54,058 bases of DNA from Nitritalea halalkaliphila LW7. Lineage in GTDB: Bacteria > Bacteroidota > Bacteroidia > Cytophagales > Cyclobacteriaceae. Within the stretch, counting starts at the first letter, position 1. Each line of letters opens with the position of its first letter. The stretch is from contig NZ_AJYA01000022.1 in NCBI RefSeq assembly GCF_000265075.1, positions 1 through 54,058 of the forward strand. Reading direction: 5' to 3'. Both the position numbers and the translations under genes were made by a program. The notes below the pieces were generated by a model that was not told where the DNA came from, did no database searches, and worked only from the letters and a program-made list of their open reading frames with translations. This document shows, piece after piece, positions 1 to 8,715 of the stretch.

Positions 1-193
1 CCAAAGCTGCAAGGCGCTTAAAGCTTGTGAATGGCTCGGAAATCGGCTCACTTACTACTTCTAGCTTTTTGCACCAGTAGTAGAACGTAGCTCGATTAAT
101 CCCACGGTTTGCAGCAAACACAGACTTCTTTAAACCAGAGCTAAGCCATTCCCGGTAAAGCTCCTGGTAAAACGCTTTATCTCTTCTTTCCAT
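1..193 (-). mobile_element. tnpA: IS66-family accessory protein TnpA, N-terminal part (runs off the window)
   Basis: An open frame begins at the ATG at 193 and is still open at base 1, giving about 64 residues. The translation has the layout of IS66 TnpA (Orf1) proteins: a charged N-terminus (MERRDKAFYQELYREWL), then a helix-turn-helix-like stretch with SGLKKSVFAANRGINRATFY and YWCKKLE. In the family this small protein is needed for transposition next to TnpB and the large transposase TnpC. Only the start is present, so it cannot be judged whether the element is intact. Its 5' end faces the IS21 remnant at 233-521. Family recognition is from memory of the conserved pattern. An unrelated MerR-like or HTH transposase accessory protein is the alternative. 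Confidence 0.6.
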
Positions 194-232
194 TCCGCAA
201 GACTACAAAATCCCTCGCCTACAGAAAATATG

Positions 233-447
233 GGGTTCGTCGAACGGATACTATTGATGGATGTTATCGACGACAGATTCAATGAGACTTCAACCATTGT
301 TTCATCCCTTGGCACGTCTCAGCATGGTATGACATCATTGGGGAAGGAACTATTGCAGACGCTATATTGGACAGACTGGTAAACTCCTCACATCGAATAG
401 ATCTCAAAGGAGAATCTTTAAGGAAGGGAGTCTTGAAAAATGAATAA
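233..447 (+). pseudogene. istB: IS21-family IstB helper ATPase, C-terminal remnant
   Basis: The frame ending at the TAA at 445-447 reads HVSAWYDIIGEGTIADAILD, then DRLVNSSHRIDLKGESLR, the hallmark end of IstB, the AAA+ ATPase that helps IS21 transposase IstA. Upstream, from about 233, a second frame reads LLMDVIDDRFNETSTIVSSL, which is the preceding part of the same domain (sensor-1 region). The two halves are joined by a frameshift near 310-313. No Walker A or B region lies in front. The IS66 tnpA start (193) sits where the rest of IstB should be, so this is a 5'-truncated relic. The terminal repeats at 480-521 follow directly. Confidence 0.75.
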
Positions 448-479
448 AAATTAACCTACTTTAAGCGATCTTTCAAAGT

Positions 480-521
480 GGCACGGTTTGACCGAAATGA
501 CTGGCATGGTCAGACCGAAAT
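480..521 (+). repeat. Tandem terminal repeats of the IS21 element
   Basis: Two imperfect 19-bp copies lie 4 bp apart: GGCACGGTTTGACCGAAAT at 480-498 and GGCATGGTCAGACCGAAAT at 503-521. They differ at three positions. IS21 elements carry several such transposase-binding repeats at each end, and the position just after istB fits the right end. The element boundary is probably between 521 and about 530. Confidence 0.6.
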
Positions 522-528
522 ATCCACC

Positions 529-660
529 ATTCTAGTAGTTTTTCAAAATCCTAATGAAATATGGATCAATGATGATTCTGGGAATAGATATAGTTACACA
601 ATTATTTTAATAAATGAAGATTTAAAAATAGTAGGAATTACAACGTATAAAAAAGCATAA
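529..660 (+). pseudogene. Orphan C-terminal fragment of an unidentified protein
   Basis: Immediately beyond the IS21 end an open frame with protein-like composition runs to a TAA at 658-660. It contains FQNPNEIWINDDSG and ends in GITTYKKA. The only available start is a GTG inside the IS21 repeats, so the frame is best read as the tail of a gene cut by the insertion. The 'NPxEIW' followed by aromatic-rich strands is faintly like PBECR-type (phage/polymorphic toxin) nuclease domains, but that resemblance is weak and unproven. Nothing functional can be claimed. Confidence 0.3.
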
Positions 661-678
661 GATTGAATTAAGCCTTTT

Positions 679-1709
679 CTATTCCAGCTTGAATCCATTC
701 TTTAAAATTTTATATTCTAAAATAGTTCGACCATTATCCTCAATCAAACTAAAAAACTGGCCATTTCCTGCCATCATGTAATATCCGACAGGCTGTTCAA
801 ATTCTTTCTTGATATTAGACTTCAAATCATATACCATCATCATGGCAGTGTTTTGATACTTGTTCTTAATATTGTCAGTAAAGAGTTTGTAAGTGAGGTA
901 TAGTTTATCGTCGAATATGTCTAAATCAGTAAATTTGTCACTAAATGGTAAATCAGGAGCTGAATGGATTTCATTGGAATAAAAAACAGGGTTTCTCGAA
1001 AAGTGTATTTCGAAGGTGTCTCAAATTTTGTCTCTTTTTGTAAATTTCCTGAAAAATCAAAAAACCTAATTTTTGATTCATCAATTTTTACAAAAGCTAA
1101 TTGATCATGGAATATTTTACTTGCACCAAAAGGAGGATTTAAACCATCAACTCTTTCATTGATTATCAAATCAAAAGTGCCTGTTTTCAAGTTGCCTTTG
1201 TAAAATGATAATTCTGATTTTTCTTTTTTAAGTTCATGCAAACTAAGTAGGAATTCATCTTCAGAAATAAAATGGAAGTGAGAAAATTCTGACGGTGATT
1301 TTGGAAATTTGAAAGCTATGGTTTTTTCTTCTAATGTGTGAATATTCAATATGGTAATATGATCATGGAATAAAAGGTATAAATTTTCCTTATATGCTGA
1401 TGCAGTTTTTGAATATTCAATTACAGTATATGGGTTAATTAGTTTTCCGTATTCTTTTTTTTCTAATAGTTCACCTTCAAGATTCATGATATAGACCTCA
1501 GATTTAATTGGGTAATAAATAACAATTCTGTCCCTTATCTTAAAATAGGAAGGTGAAAATGCAGTTATTTTTCTAGAGCTTTCGTTTATCGTTTTTTGTG
1601 TTGAAGAAAAATCAATCTTTAACTCTTCAAGAGGTACTGTACTATTACTTTGGCAAGACAGGTAAGCAATACAAAAGGTAAGAAGGATGATCTTTGATTT
1701 TACTTTCAT
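679..1709 (-). CDS. 6-bladed beta-propeller-type lipoprotein (one frameshift)
   Basis: The frame starting at ATG 1709 has a lipoprotein signal (MKVKSKIILLTFCIAYLSC, Cys at residue 19). It reads as a propeller-like protein until about residue 240, where a run of six A (981-986) shifts the frame. Adding one base restores FYSNEIHSAPDLPFSDKFTD and continues to a TAG at 679-681, giving about 343 residues. The repeated strand pattern (YIMNLEGELL, ILNIHTLEE, IRFFDFSGNL, MMVYDLKSN) is that of Bacteroidetes propeller lipoproteins (DUF4221/BF3164-like), whose function is unknown. It sits 19 bp after the CxxC lipoprotein, in line with one transcript. The homopolymer position suggests a sequencing error rather than a dead gene. 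Confidence 0.6.
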
Positions 1710-1728
1710 GATAGTTTGGATTTAGACC

Positions 1729-2091
1729 TTATTTATAAAAATATAAGTTTTCTATTCTAAATGTTTTATATAAACCAGTGCTATCCCATAAGGTTAGTTG
1801 AGGATCGATTGTTTTGATTTTTAAATTTGTTTGAATTTTTTTTAGATTTTTGAATGCACGCTTATATAGACTGGTTTTTTGGTTTTTTTTTGATGTTGTT
1901 TTGCAGTTATAACAGATGTAGCCATACAATTTGAACATATATCAATATCAACTAATAAAAATCTGCTCTCGGTGGCTATTCCAAAAGCATCCTTAAATCC
2001 ATCAATTCCTCGCAATTCTTTTTCCTTATTATAGCAAGAGTAACTGAATAAACAGATTAATACTAAAATTGATATACTATTTTTTTTTCAA
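1729..2091 (-). CDS. Small CxxC lipoprotein, thioredoxin-like (frame interrupted twice)
   Basis: No single open frame covers this gene, but joined frames read as one protein of about 120 residues. There is a signal peptide with lipobox (SILVLICLFSYSC), then LLVDIDICSNCMATS with a C-x2-C pair, then VYISVHSKNLKKI, and a C-terminal part ending ENLYFYK at 1729. The first break lies in the nine-base A run shared with the end of the DUF4221 gene: with eight A, a TTG start at 2091 opens the frame and the upstream gene stops at once. The second lies in another A run near 1840. A CxxC after a beta strand followed by 'vyIsvhSk' suggests a thioredoxin-like fold, which is inference. The neighbours on both sides are propeller lipoproteins. 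Confidence 0.45.
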
Positions 2092-3259
2092 AATCAAAGA
2101 TGTCATAAGTAATGTAGTCTTCTGATAAATTTTTATAGTAGCTATTTATTTTGGGTAGATATAGTCCTTTTTTTCCAACAAAGGCAGAGTAATTGGAATA
2201 GGTGGAGCCTGGAAAGACTATTTCATTTAGCAGTTCAAAGTCTTTATTGAGAACAAGTACTGAAAAATTGTTTTTTCTGGAAGAAATTGACTCAGAATCT
2301 TCATTTTCATCGAAAAACCTTCCTATCAAAACAAATCTATAGTATAATTTCTTATAAGGATCGTAGATTAATCTTCCATAGGAACTTTCACTAACAATAT
2401 ACTTTGTGTAATTTTCTACAGGTGTGTTTTTAGGGATTTCTTTAAAACCTTCGAAAAATTTACTTTTTGCAACTTTTGTTGAAAGAAGATTGAAATCCAT
2501 ATCATGAATATATAAGGAATCAAGAAGAGGGTAACTACTAATAATAAATTCATTCTTGACATATTCTCTAAGCAAGGTAATATGGTGATTTGTTGTATAT
2601 CTGTTGTGATATGATTTGGGGTACTTTAATGTATTGTTTATTATTATTTCATTATTCAACAAATCGGCAACCAGATATATCTTAGTGTTTGGATCAATTC
2701 CGTTTCCATGACTTGAACTCTTTAGCGATCCGATAGCTGCATAAAGTTTATTCTCATGATATATAGTCGGAGATGAAGGCACGGATGGATGATTCAGCGC
2801 CAAAGGATGATTTGAATCTTCAGGGATTGGGAGAAGGTATTTTTTTTGGATTTCACCATTTTTATCTAATAGTAAAGTCCCATTCAAAGTCATTTGGGGA
2901 AAAATAAAAATCGAATCTTCATTGTGATAATAAAACCCTTGAGGAGTAAATCTCCCGAACTTCTCATCATCATTTAAAAAAATCCGAGAAATTAATTCAC
3001 CATTTTCCACCTTATAAAAATCTAAAGTGTTTGCAATTTTATTGAGATTTACAAGTTCTTCGCCATCGTCAGAATTGATAGATTGAATAAAATTGAACTC
3101 AAAATTTGAAATTGAATCTAAAGGTATAGTCAGGCTTGATGTTAAGTATTCTTCTACATTATTTACATTATCCTTTTGACCTTTTTCATTGCATGATACA
3201 TTATACATGGAAAATAGAAAAATTACACCATGCCAAATATCTATTTTTATGAACCTCAT
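2063..3259 (-). CDS. DUF4221-family lipoprotein
   Basis: The protein has about 398 residues. The chosen ATG (3259) gives a signal peptide with lipobox ending MYNVSC; alternative ATGs at 3280 and 3289 add only 7-10 residues. The body has the strand and aromatic pattern of DUF4221 proteins, including the block GRLIYDPYKKLYYRFVLIGR and the late motifs NFSVLVLNKDFELL and FVGKKGLYL. DUF4221 proteins are common in Cyclobacteriaceae, often in small clusters, and their function is unknown; they are probably periplasmic or surface beta-propellers. The end overlaps the start of the CxxC lipoprotein. A terminator (3301-3342) separates it from the secreted peptide gene upstream, so it is expressed by read-through or from its own promoter. 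GC content is clearly lower than in the rest of the window. Confidence 0.7.
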   Translation of the reverse strand: MRFIKIDIWHGVIFLFSMYNVSCNEKGQKDNVNNVEEYLTSSLTIPLDSISNFEFNFIQSINSDDGEELVNLNKIANTLDFYKVENGELISRIFLNDDEKFGRFTPQGFYYHNEDSIFIFPQMTLNGTLLLDKNGEIQKKYLLPIPEDSNHPLALNHPSVPSSPTIYHENKLYAAIGSLKSSSHGNGIDPNTKIYLVADLLNNEIIINNTLKYPKSYHNRYTTNHHITLLREYVKNEFIISSYPLLDSLYIHDMDFNLLSTKVAKSKFFEGFKEIPKNTPVENYTKYIVSESSYGRLIYDPYKKLYYRFVLIGRFFDENEDSESISSRKNNFSVLVLNKDFELLNEIVFPGSTYSNYSAFVGKKGLYLPKINSYYKNLSEDYITYDIFDFEKKIVYQF

Positions 3260-3300
3260 AGAATTTAAAGTTTTGGTCATCAAAAACATTCAATTTGTTG

Positions 3301-3342
3301 AAAAAAGACCCGCTTAGAGAATTACAGATCAAAAAGCGGGTC
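3301..3342 (-). terminator. Rho-independent terminator between secreted peptide and DUF4221 genes
   Basis: The 9-bp stem GACCCGCTT/AAGCGGGTC (3342-3334 with 3315-3307, 18-nt loop) is followed on the minus strand by six T (3306-3301). It lies 9 bp after the peptide stop and before the DUF4221 start, so it should limit downstream expression relative to the peptide. Confidence 0.8.
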
Positions 3343-3351
3343 AATACATTT

Positions 3352-3594
3352 CTATGGCGTATTTGAATAGCCACCAGAGCAATTACCAGCAGCGCCTTGA
3401 CATGCCCCAAAATCTGTTATAGAGGAAAATACAATTGTAAATCCATCGCAAACCAAAACAGAAGCATCTGAGCCAGACTGACTGCCTTCAAAAAGAACAC
3501 ACTCATAATCTGTACCTTGCGCCGTGATGCTGAGTGGGGCAAAAAAACCTACCAACATCAATAAACCAAACATTAACTTTGCTAAATTTTTCAT
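3352..3594 (-). CDS. Small secreted cysteine peptide
   Basis: The gene encodes 80 residues: a clear Sec signal peptide (MKNLAKLMFGLLMLVGFFAP, cleavage probably after SITA) and a mature part of about 54 residues with four cysteines, ending DFGACQGAAGNCSGGYSNTP. The family is not one I can name. The C-terminal C-x6-C with Asn before the last Cys recurs in the frameshifted peptide at 35282-35505, which also precedes a terminator and a propeller lipoprotein. Small secreted peptides next to propeller lipoproteins are known in Bacteroidetes (for example NVEALA peptides), but this one lacks the NVEALA motif. Role unknown; a ligand, substrate or structural partner of the lipoproteins is conceivable. 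Confidence 0.65.
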   Translation of the reverse strand: MKNLAKLMFGLLMLVGFFAPLSITAQGTDYECVLFEGSQSGSDASVLVCDGFTIVFSSITDFGACQGAAGNCSGGYSNTP

Positions 3595-3820
3595 TTAATT
3601 TGTAAGTTAAGCTCCAAAAATACTTCAAGCAGGTTAGAAATAGGTAAATGAAAAACTATTTACTCGGCCGATGAATAAATTTTCAAACTAAATATACCCC
3701 CCCAAATTTTATTTGCAAGCTTAGTTTTAGATTTTTTTGAAATATTTAAAGTAAGTGTCTGATTTTCAATGAAACTTTTTCATACATGTCATTTAAATAA
3801 CCATAACGATCGAAAAGATA

Positions 3821-3866
3821 AGAAAAAAAAGAAAGGAGTGCCTAGCGACCCCGCCGGCACTCCTTT
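3821..3866 (-). terminator. Rho-independent terminator of the S8 protease gene
   Basis: A perfect 11-bp stem AAAGGAGTGCC/GGCACTCCTTT (3832-3842 and 3856-3866, 13-nt loop) is followed on the minus strand by CTTTTTTTTCT. It lies about 50 bp after the protease stop codon. Confidence 0.85.
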
Positions 3867-3918
3867 AAAGAAATAAACTATACCAAATTAAATTAGATAC
3901 CTATTCGTATGGGGAGCA

Positions 3919-5177
3919 TTATCTTCTCGCCATACGGTCTGGATTGCCATCCGGATCGTTATTCACAAATCCTGACCAGCGCAGCGTTCCATTGTTTGCT
4001 AACAAAATGCCCGCTACGTGCGGCGTAGCCATAGACGTTCCATTGATAGCACGGTAGCCACTATTAATCCACGTGGAGTTAATCTGCACCCCAGGAGCGG
4101 AGATGATAATAGGAGGATTCCCGAAGTTGGAGAACGACGCAAAGTTATTGTTGATGTCGAAAGCCGAAACCGTGTACAAGCGTGTTCCTGTGGCACGCGC
4201 CGGAGAAACATTGTTTGCATTTTGCGCTTCATTACCCGCAGCGATAGCAACGAAAACACCTTGGTTCGCTAGGTTACGCACCGCATTATCGCTGGCTAAA
4301 GAAGCGGGTCCTCCTAAGCTGAGATTGGCCACATCATTCGCTAAAGCATTCTGCGCTGTATAATCGATTCCCGCGATGATCACAGAGTTAGCAGATCCCC
4401 CTGTAGCTCCGAAAACACGAATTGGAACGACTGTTGCACCTGCCGCAACACCGATTACACCGAAATTATTATTGATGGCAGCGATCGTCCCGGCACGTGG
4501 GTGCCATGACCATTTTGATCAGTCGCGGAAGTGACGCCCGGTACAAAAGAACGCGCAAACTGCGTATTAACATTTAAGTCAGGATGGTTTAACTGAATAC
4601 CCGAGTCGATCACCCAAGCCCAGCGGTTTAATCCTGCTGCATTCACTGCACCACCGATTCGCGTGATGCCCCACGGGGTTACCTGACCTGTCTGCATAGG
4701 TGCAGCGATGTCAAAGTAACTTGGCATGCCTACTGAATAGGAAAGTTCTATTTCGAAATCTTCCTCGATAAAGTCTACGCGCTCATCGGCACGTAACTCA
4801 GCAAGTTGCGCTTCATCCAGCTGAGCAGAAAAGCCGACTAAAGCAGCGCCATACACGTCCAACACCTGCTCCTCACGAAGTCGGAAGGCTTGCTGCACCT
4901 CTTCTTTCATGTCCTTACGGAAACTTTCATAAAGCGCCTCGCGCCCATCACGAACATCAGGGTTTTTGCGGGATTGGTACATGTCAACAGTCTGCATGGT
5001 ATTCGATTTGAGCACCACCACGTACTGGTTCGGGATAATTTTTTTATTCGGGTCTGCCTCTACTAGCGCCGTCTCACTTAGTGAATCCTCCGGGTAAAGA
5101 GATTCTGTACAGCTAAAACCAATAAAAGCTAAAAAGGCCAAGCCTATGGCTGGTTTAGATAAATGTTTCAAACACAT
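3919..5177 (-). CDS. Subtilisin-like S8 serine protease with I9 propeptide (one frameshift)
   Basis: A secreted protease of about 419 residues. A lipoprotein-like signal (FLAFIGFSC) is followed by an I9-type inhibitor prodomain (from about residue 50, YVVVLKSN to VDFIEEDFEIEL) and the catalytic domain. The triad is visible: Asp in WVIDSGIQLNHPD, His in DQNGHGTHV and Ser in NGTSMATPHVAG, with the oxyanion Asn in AIAAGNEAQ. After HGTHV the frame is lost near 4495. Restoring one G gives AGTIAAINNNFGVIGVAAG and joins the C-terminal half. The protein ends soon after the Ser motif with no T9SS C-terminal domain. It stands alone, with its own terminator downstream and 411 bp of AT-rich sequence upstream. 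Substrate unknown; extracellular protein degradation is likely. Confidence 0.85.
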
Positions 5178-5588
5178 TCGTAAGATGATTTAAGTTGAAA
5201 TAAAATTTTGTACATGGGCTTTTTGCAAAAAGGTTCTCTAAGTAATAAAAATTTAAAACCGATTCCAAACGAATTATTCGCTTAAAAATGAAATTAAAGC
5301 CTTAATTAAGGACTAAAAACAGAATAATGCAGATAAAAAGCATTTATTAGCCCATAAAAGGCAAAATATTTTTTCGATTTTTTTTCTTCTCTCTAGCTAC
5401 AGCAGCGCGTTTTTACCCAGAAAACACCAGACTTTCTGCCTAAAATCCTTGGATGGAAGTAATTTAGTTTATGAACCAAAAATTATTTTGATACGAACAC
5501 ATAGTATATTTTGCAAAAATACCCTTTACCCAAGTAAAATTTGGCACTAAAACATACTTGGTTTACCGTAGTAGCAAGGATTTTAACC
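5178..5588 (-). other. Intergenic region between the S8 protease and the RND pump
   Basis: This is 411 bp of AT-rich sequence with no open frame that looks coding. It should hold the protease promoter (minus strand) and the 3' end of the efflux operon. I see no strong hairpin followed by T after the RND stop at 5589, and no clear Bacteroidetes -33/-7 promoter pair. Confidence 0.4.
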
Positions 5589-8500
5589 TCATGCTGCCTT
5601 GCCGGAACCGCGCCCCTTCGCGATTACCACATAGAGTGTAGGTACGAAAACCAGGGTCAGTAAAGTCGCTGCGAGCATGCCGCCAAAGACTGTCCAGCCG
5701 ATCGTCTGCCGAGCCAAGGCACCTGCACCTGTCGCAAAAGCCAAAGGTAAAACTCCAAAAATAAAGGCCAGAGACGTCATCACTATAGGGCGGAAACGCA
5801 GTTGGAAGGCGGTCAATACAGCGCGAAGTGTCCCCTCCCCTTTTTCCTCGAGCGCCTTCGCGTACTCCACGATCAAGATGGCATTTTTGGCCGTCAGGCC
5901 GACTAGCGTGAGCAGGCCTATCTGCGCGTACACATTATTATCCAAGGAAGGGAAAAGTAACAAGGTCAAAATGGCGCCAAAAGCCCCCACAGGCAAGACA
6001 AATAACACAGTGAAGGGAAGGCTCCAGCTTTCATATAAGGCGGTCAAACAGAGGAACACCATCAAAATGGATAAGGTAAAGATAAAAAAGGTAGCCGATC
6101 CGGCCGCCACCTCTTCCCGGCTGATACCTGAAAAACTGTAGCTATATCCAGCCGGAAGTAGCGCTGCCGCCCGCCGCTCCAGGGCCGCTATGGCATCTCC
6201 CGAGCTTTTTCCGGGGGCACTTTCTCCATTAATGGCTGCCGAGCGGAAAAGATTAAAATGCGTGATCAAGGGCGCCTGCTCGATGCGCTCCACCTCGAAC
6301 AAGCTGCTCAGCGGCACCCTGCTCCCATCGGGGCTTTGGACAAAAAGTCGCCGCAAATCTTCCTCAGAGCGACGAAAAGCGCTGTCCGCCTGTACGATTA
6401 CCCGGAAATTCCTATTGTATAAAATGAAGTCGTTCACATACAAACTCCCCGAATAGACCTGCAAGGCCTCATACACTTGCCCGATGCTGAGGCCCAAACC
6501 AGCTGTTTTTTCTCGGTCTAAGTTGTAGCGCAGCGCCGGTGTGGAAGCACTGAAAAAGGAAAAAGCATTGCCGATGGCCTCATCCTCTCGAAGTTCCGCC
6601 AGAAAAGCCTGCAGGTTATTTTCAAAGTCCTTCACACTGCCCGTGGCATCTAAGGCCTGCAAGTTAAAGGTAAAGCCGGCCGTACTCCCTAAACCCGGAA
6701 TAGCGGCGGGCGCGATGATGACCACATTGGCCTCCGGCAAAAGGGTCGCCAGCTCTCGCTCCATGCGCGCTTTCACCGTGAAGGCTCCCTGCCCCTTACC
6801 GGTTCGCTTATCCCAGGGTTGCAGCTGCGTAAATACCGTTCCCGCACTGGTTTTGGTGGCAAAGTTGACCGCGTTTAGACCGGTTACACCTGAATAATGC
6901 AGCACTTCCTCCTGCTCATCGAGGTACTCCATGAGTTTTTGAATAGCGGTCAAAGTGCGGCGCGTGGAGGCACCCTCAGGAAGTTCGAAGGTAATGAAGA
7001 GGCGGCCTTCGTCTTCGGTAGGAATAAATCCAGTGCTTTTCAGGGAGAACATACCGACTGTGGCTAAGGCCAAAAGCACTAAAACACCGAGGGCGATCGG
7101 AGTACGCCGCAGTCCACGTCGCATGCCGGACTGAAAAAGCCCTTGAAAGCGATCAAAGCCCCTGTTGAAGGCAGTAAAAAACCCAGCAAGAACAGATTTT
7201 TCCTCTTTTTTTATAGGTTTTAAGAGCATAACACATAGGGCAGGAGTAAGGGAAAGTGCCACGAAACCACTGATCAAGCCCGATACGGCGATGGCCATGG
7301 CAAACTGTAGGTACAAGCGTCCCACAATTCCCGGGATAAAGCCTACTGGGATAAAAACGGCTGCAACGATAAGCGACATGGCGATGACCGGGCCTGATAT
7401 TTGGCCCATGGCCTCCTCCACCGCCTCCTTTACGCTACGCTTTCCTGACTCCAGCAGGGCTAAACTGGCCTCTACCACGACGATGGCATCATCTACCACG
7501 ATACCGATGGCCAGCACAAAGCCAAATAGCGTGAGGGTATTTATCGTGAAACCCAGAGGCAAAAATACAGCGAAGGTTCCGATGATGGATACAGGAATAA
7601 TCAGCAGCGGAATCAGCGTCGCACGCCAGTTCTGCAGAAATAAGAAAACGACGACGGAGACGAGGCTAGCGCCAAAAAGAGGGTTTTCACTACCTCATTA
7701 ATGGAGGCTCGCACCACCGACGCCGACTCGAAGGGAATCACATACTCCAAATCGGGTGGAAAGCGCTCCTTCAGACGCTCCATGGTCTCTCGGATGCCCG
7801 CTTCTGTGTCCAACAAATTACTGTCCGGGGTCTGGTACACCAACAAATAGGCTGCGGGGAGGCCGTCAGTAAAGTTGTTGGTCGCATAATCAAAGCGCCC
7901 AAGCTGCACGCGGGCCACATCTTTTAGGAAGACCAGCGCCTGAGAATCTGCACTGCGCTTGACGATAACCCGCTCAAATTCTTCGACTTCTTGCAAGCGA
8001 CCATTTGTAAATACTGTATATTCGAAGGCCTGTGCATCTGCTTGTGGAGGAGCGCCCACTCGTCCGGCTGCCACCTGAATGTTTTGTTCCCGCAGAGCGC
8101 CGAGCACCTCATCCACGCCCACGCCTATGGCCGCCATTTTTTCAGGATCCAGCCAGATGCGCATGCTAAAATCCTCTGCTCGAGCGAAAATGTCCCCCAC
8201 TCCCGGCACACGGAGGAGCTCCTCTTTTACATAAATATTGATGTAATTATTGATAAAGTCGATGCCGTGTGACCCCTCTGGCGAAAACAGCGAGACAATG
8301 AGGAGGATGCTTGGGTTTCGCTTTTTGGTGGTAACCCCCAGACGACGGACCTCTTCCGGGAGTAGCGCCTCGGCCACAGCGACGCGATTTTGGACCTCTA
8401 CGGCGGCGATATCCACATCTGTACCCACTTCGAAGGTCACATTCAGCGTCACCCGTCCATCGCTACTGGCCGTACTTTCGATGTAGGCCATGCCCGGCGT

Positions 8501-8715
8501 TCCGTTGATTTCCGTTTCGAGGGGCGTGATCACTGTTTGCTCGATGGTCTCTGCATCCGCCCCGTGTAGGTAGCCGTCACTTGCACCACGGGTGGCGTAA
8601 TGGAAGGATACTGCGCCACAGGCAGGCGTAAAATAGCCAATACACCGAAAAGGGTGATGAAAAGTGAAAAAACGATAGCCGTTTTTGGGCGACGAATGAA
8701 GTACGTTGCGATCAT
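5589..8715 (-). CDS. RND efflux pump inner-membrane transporter, AcrB/HAE1 type (two frameshifts)
   Basis: The inner-membrane proton/drug antiporter of a tripartite pump, about 1040 residues after joining three frames, which is the normal family length. The N-terminus MIATYFIRRPKTAIVFSLF and PVAQYPSITPPVV are typical of HAE1 transporters. The proton-relay Asp pair is in LAIGIVVDDAIVVVEA and the matching Lys in LVGLTAKNAILIVEYA. Frame breaks lie in the four-C run at 8560-8563 (ADAETIEQTVITP restored after TYTG) and near 7665 (LVSVVVFLFLQNWRATLIP restored). It overlaps the adaptor stop by 4 bp (ATGA), so translation is coupled. It probably exports hydrophobic drugs, bile-salt-like compounds or detergents; the substrate cannot be read from the sequence. 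Confidence 0.9.

Noticed and set aside
130..315. 61-codon minus-strand frame
   Set aside because: It overlaps the recognisable tnpA start in another frame and the antisense of istB; a shadow.
478..660. Complete 60-residue gene starting at GTG 478
   Set aside because: Its first part is the IS21 terminal repeat DNA; only the tail after about 529 looks like former coding sequence.
3201..3410. 69-codon minus frame across the terminator at 3301-3342
   Set aside because: Covers the terminator and the ends of two better-supported genes; no protein-like pattern.
5677..8486. Several plus-strand frames of 80-180 codons under the RND pump
   Set aside because: Antisense shadows of a conserved GC-richer gene; Lys/Arg/Ser/Pro-rich with no domain.
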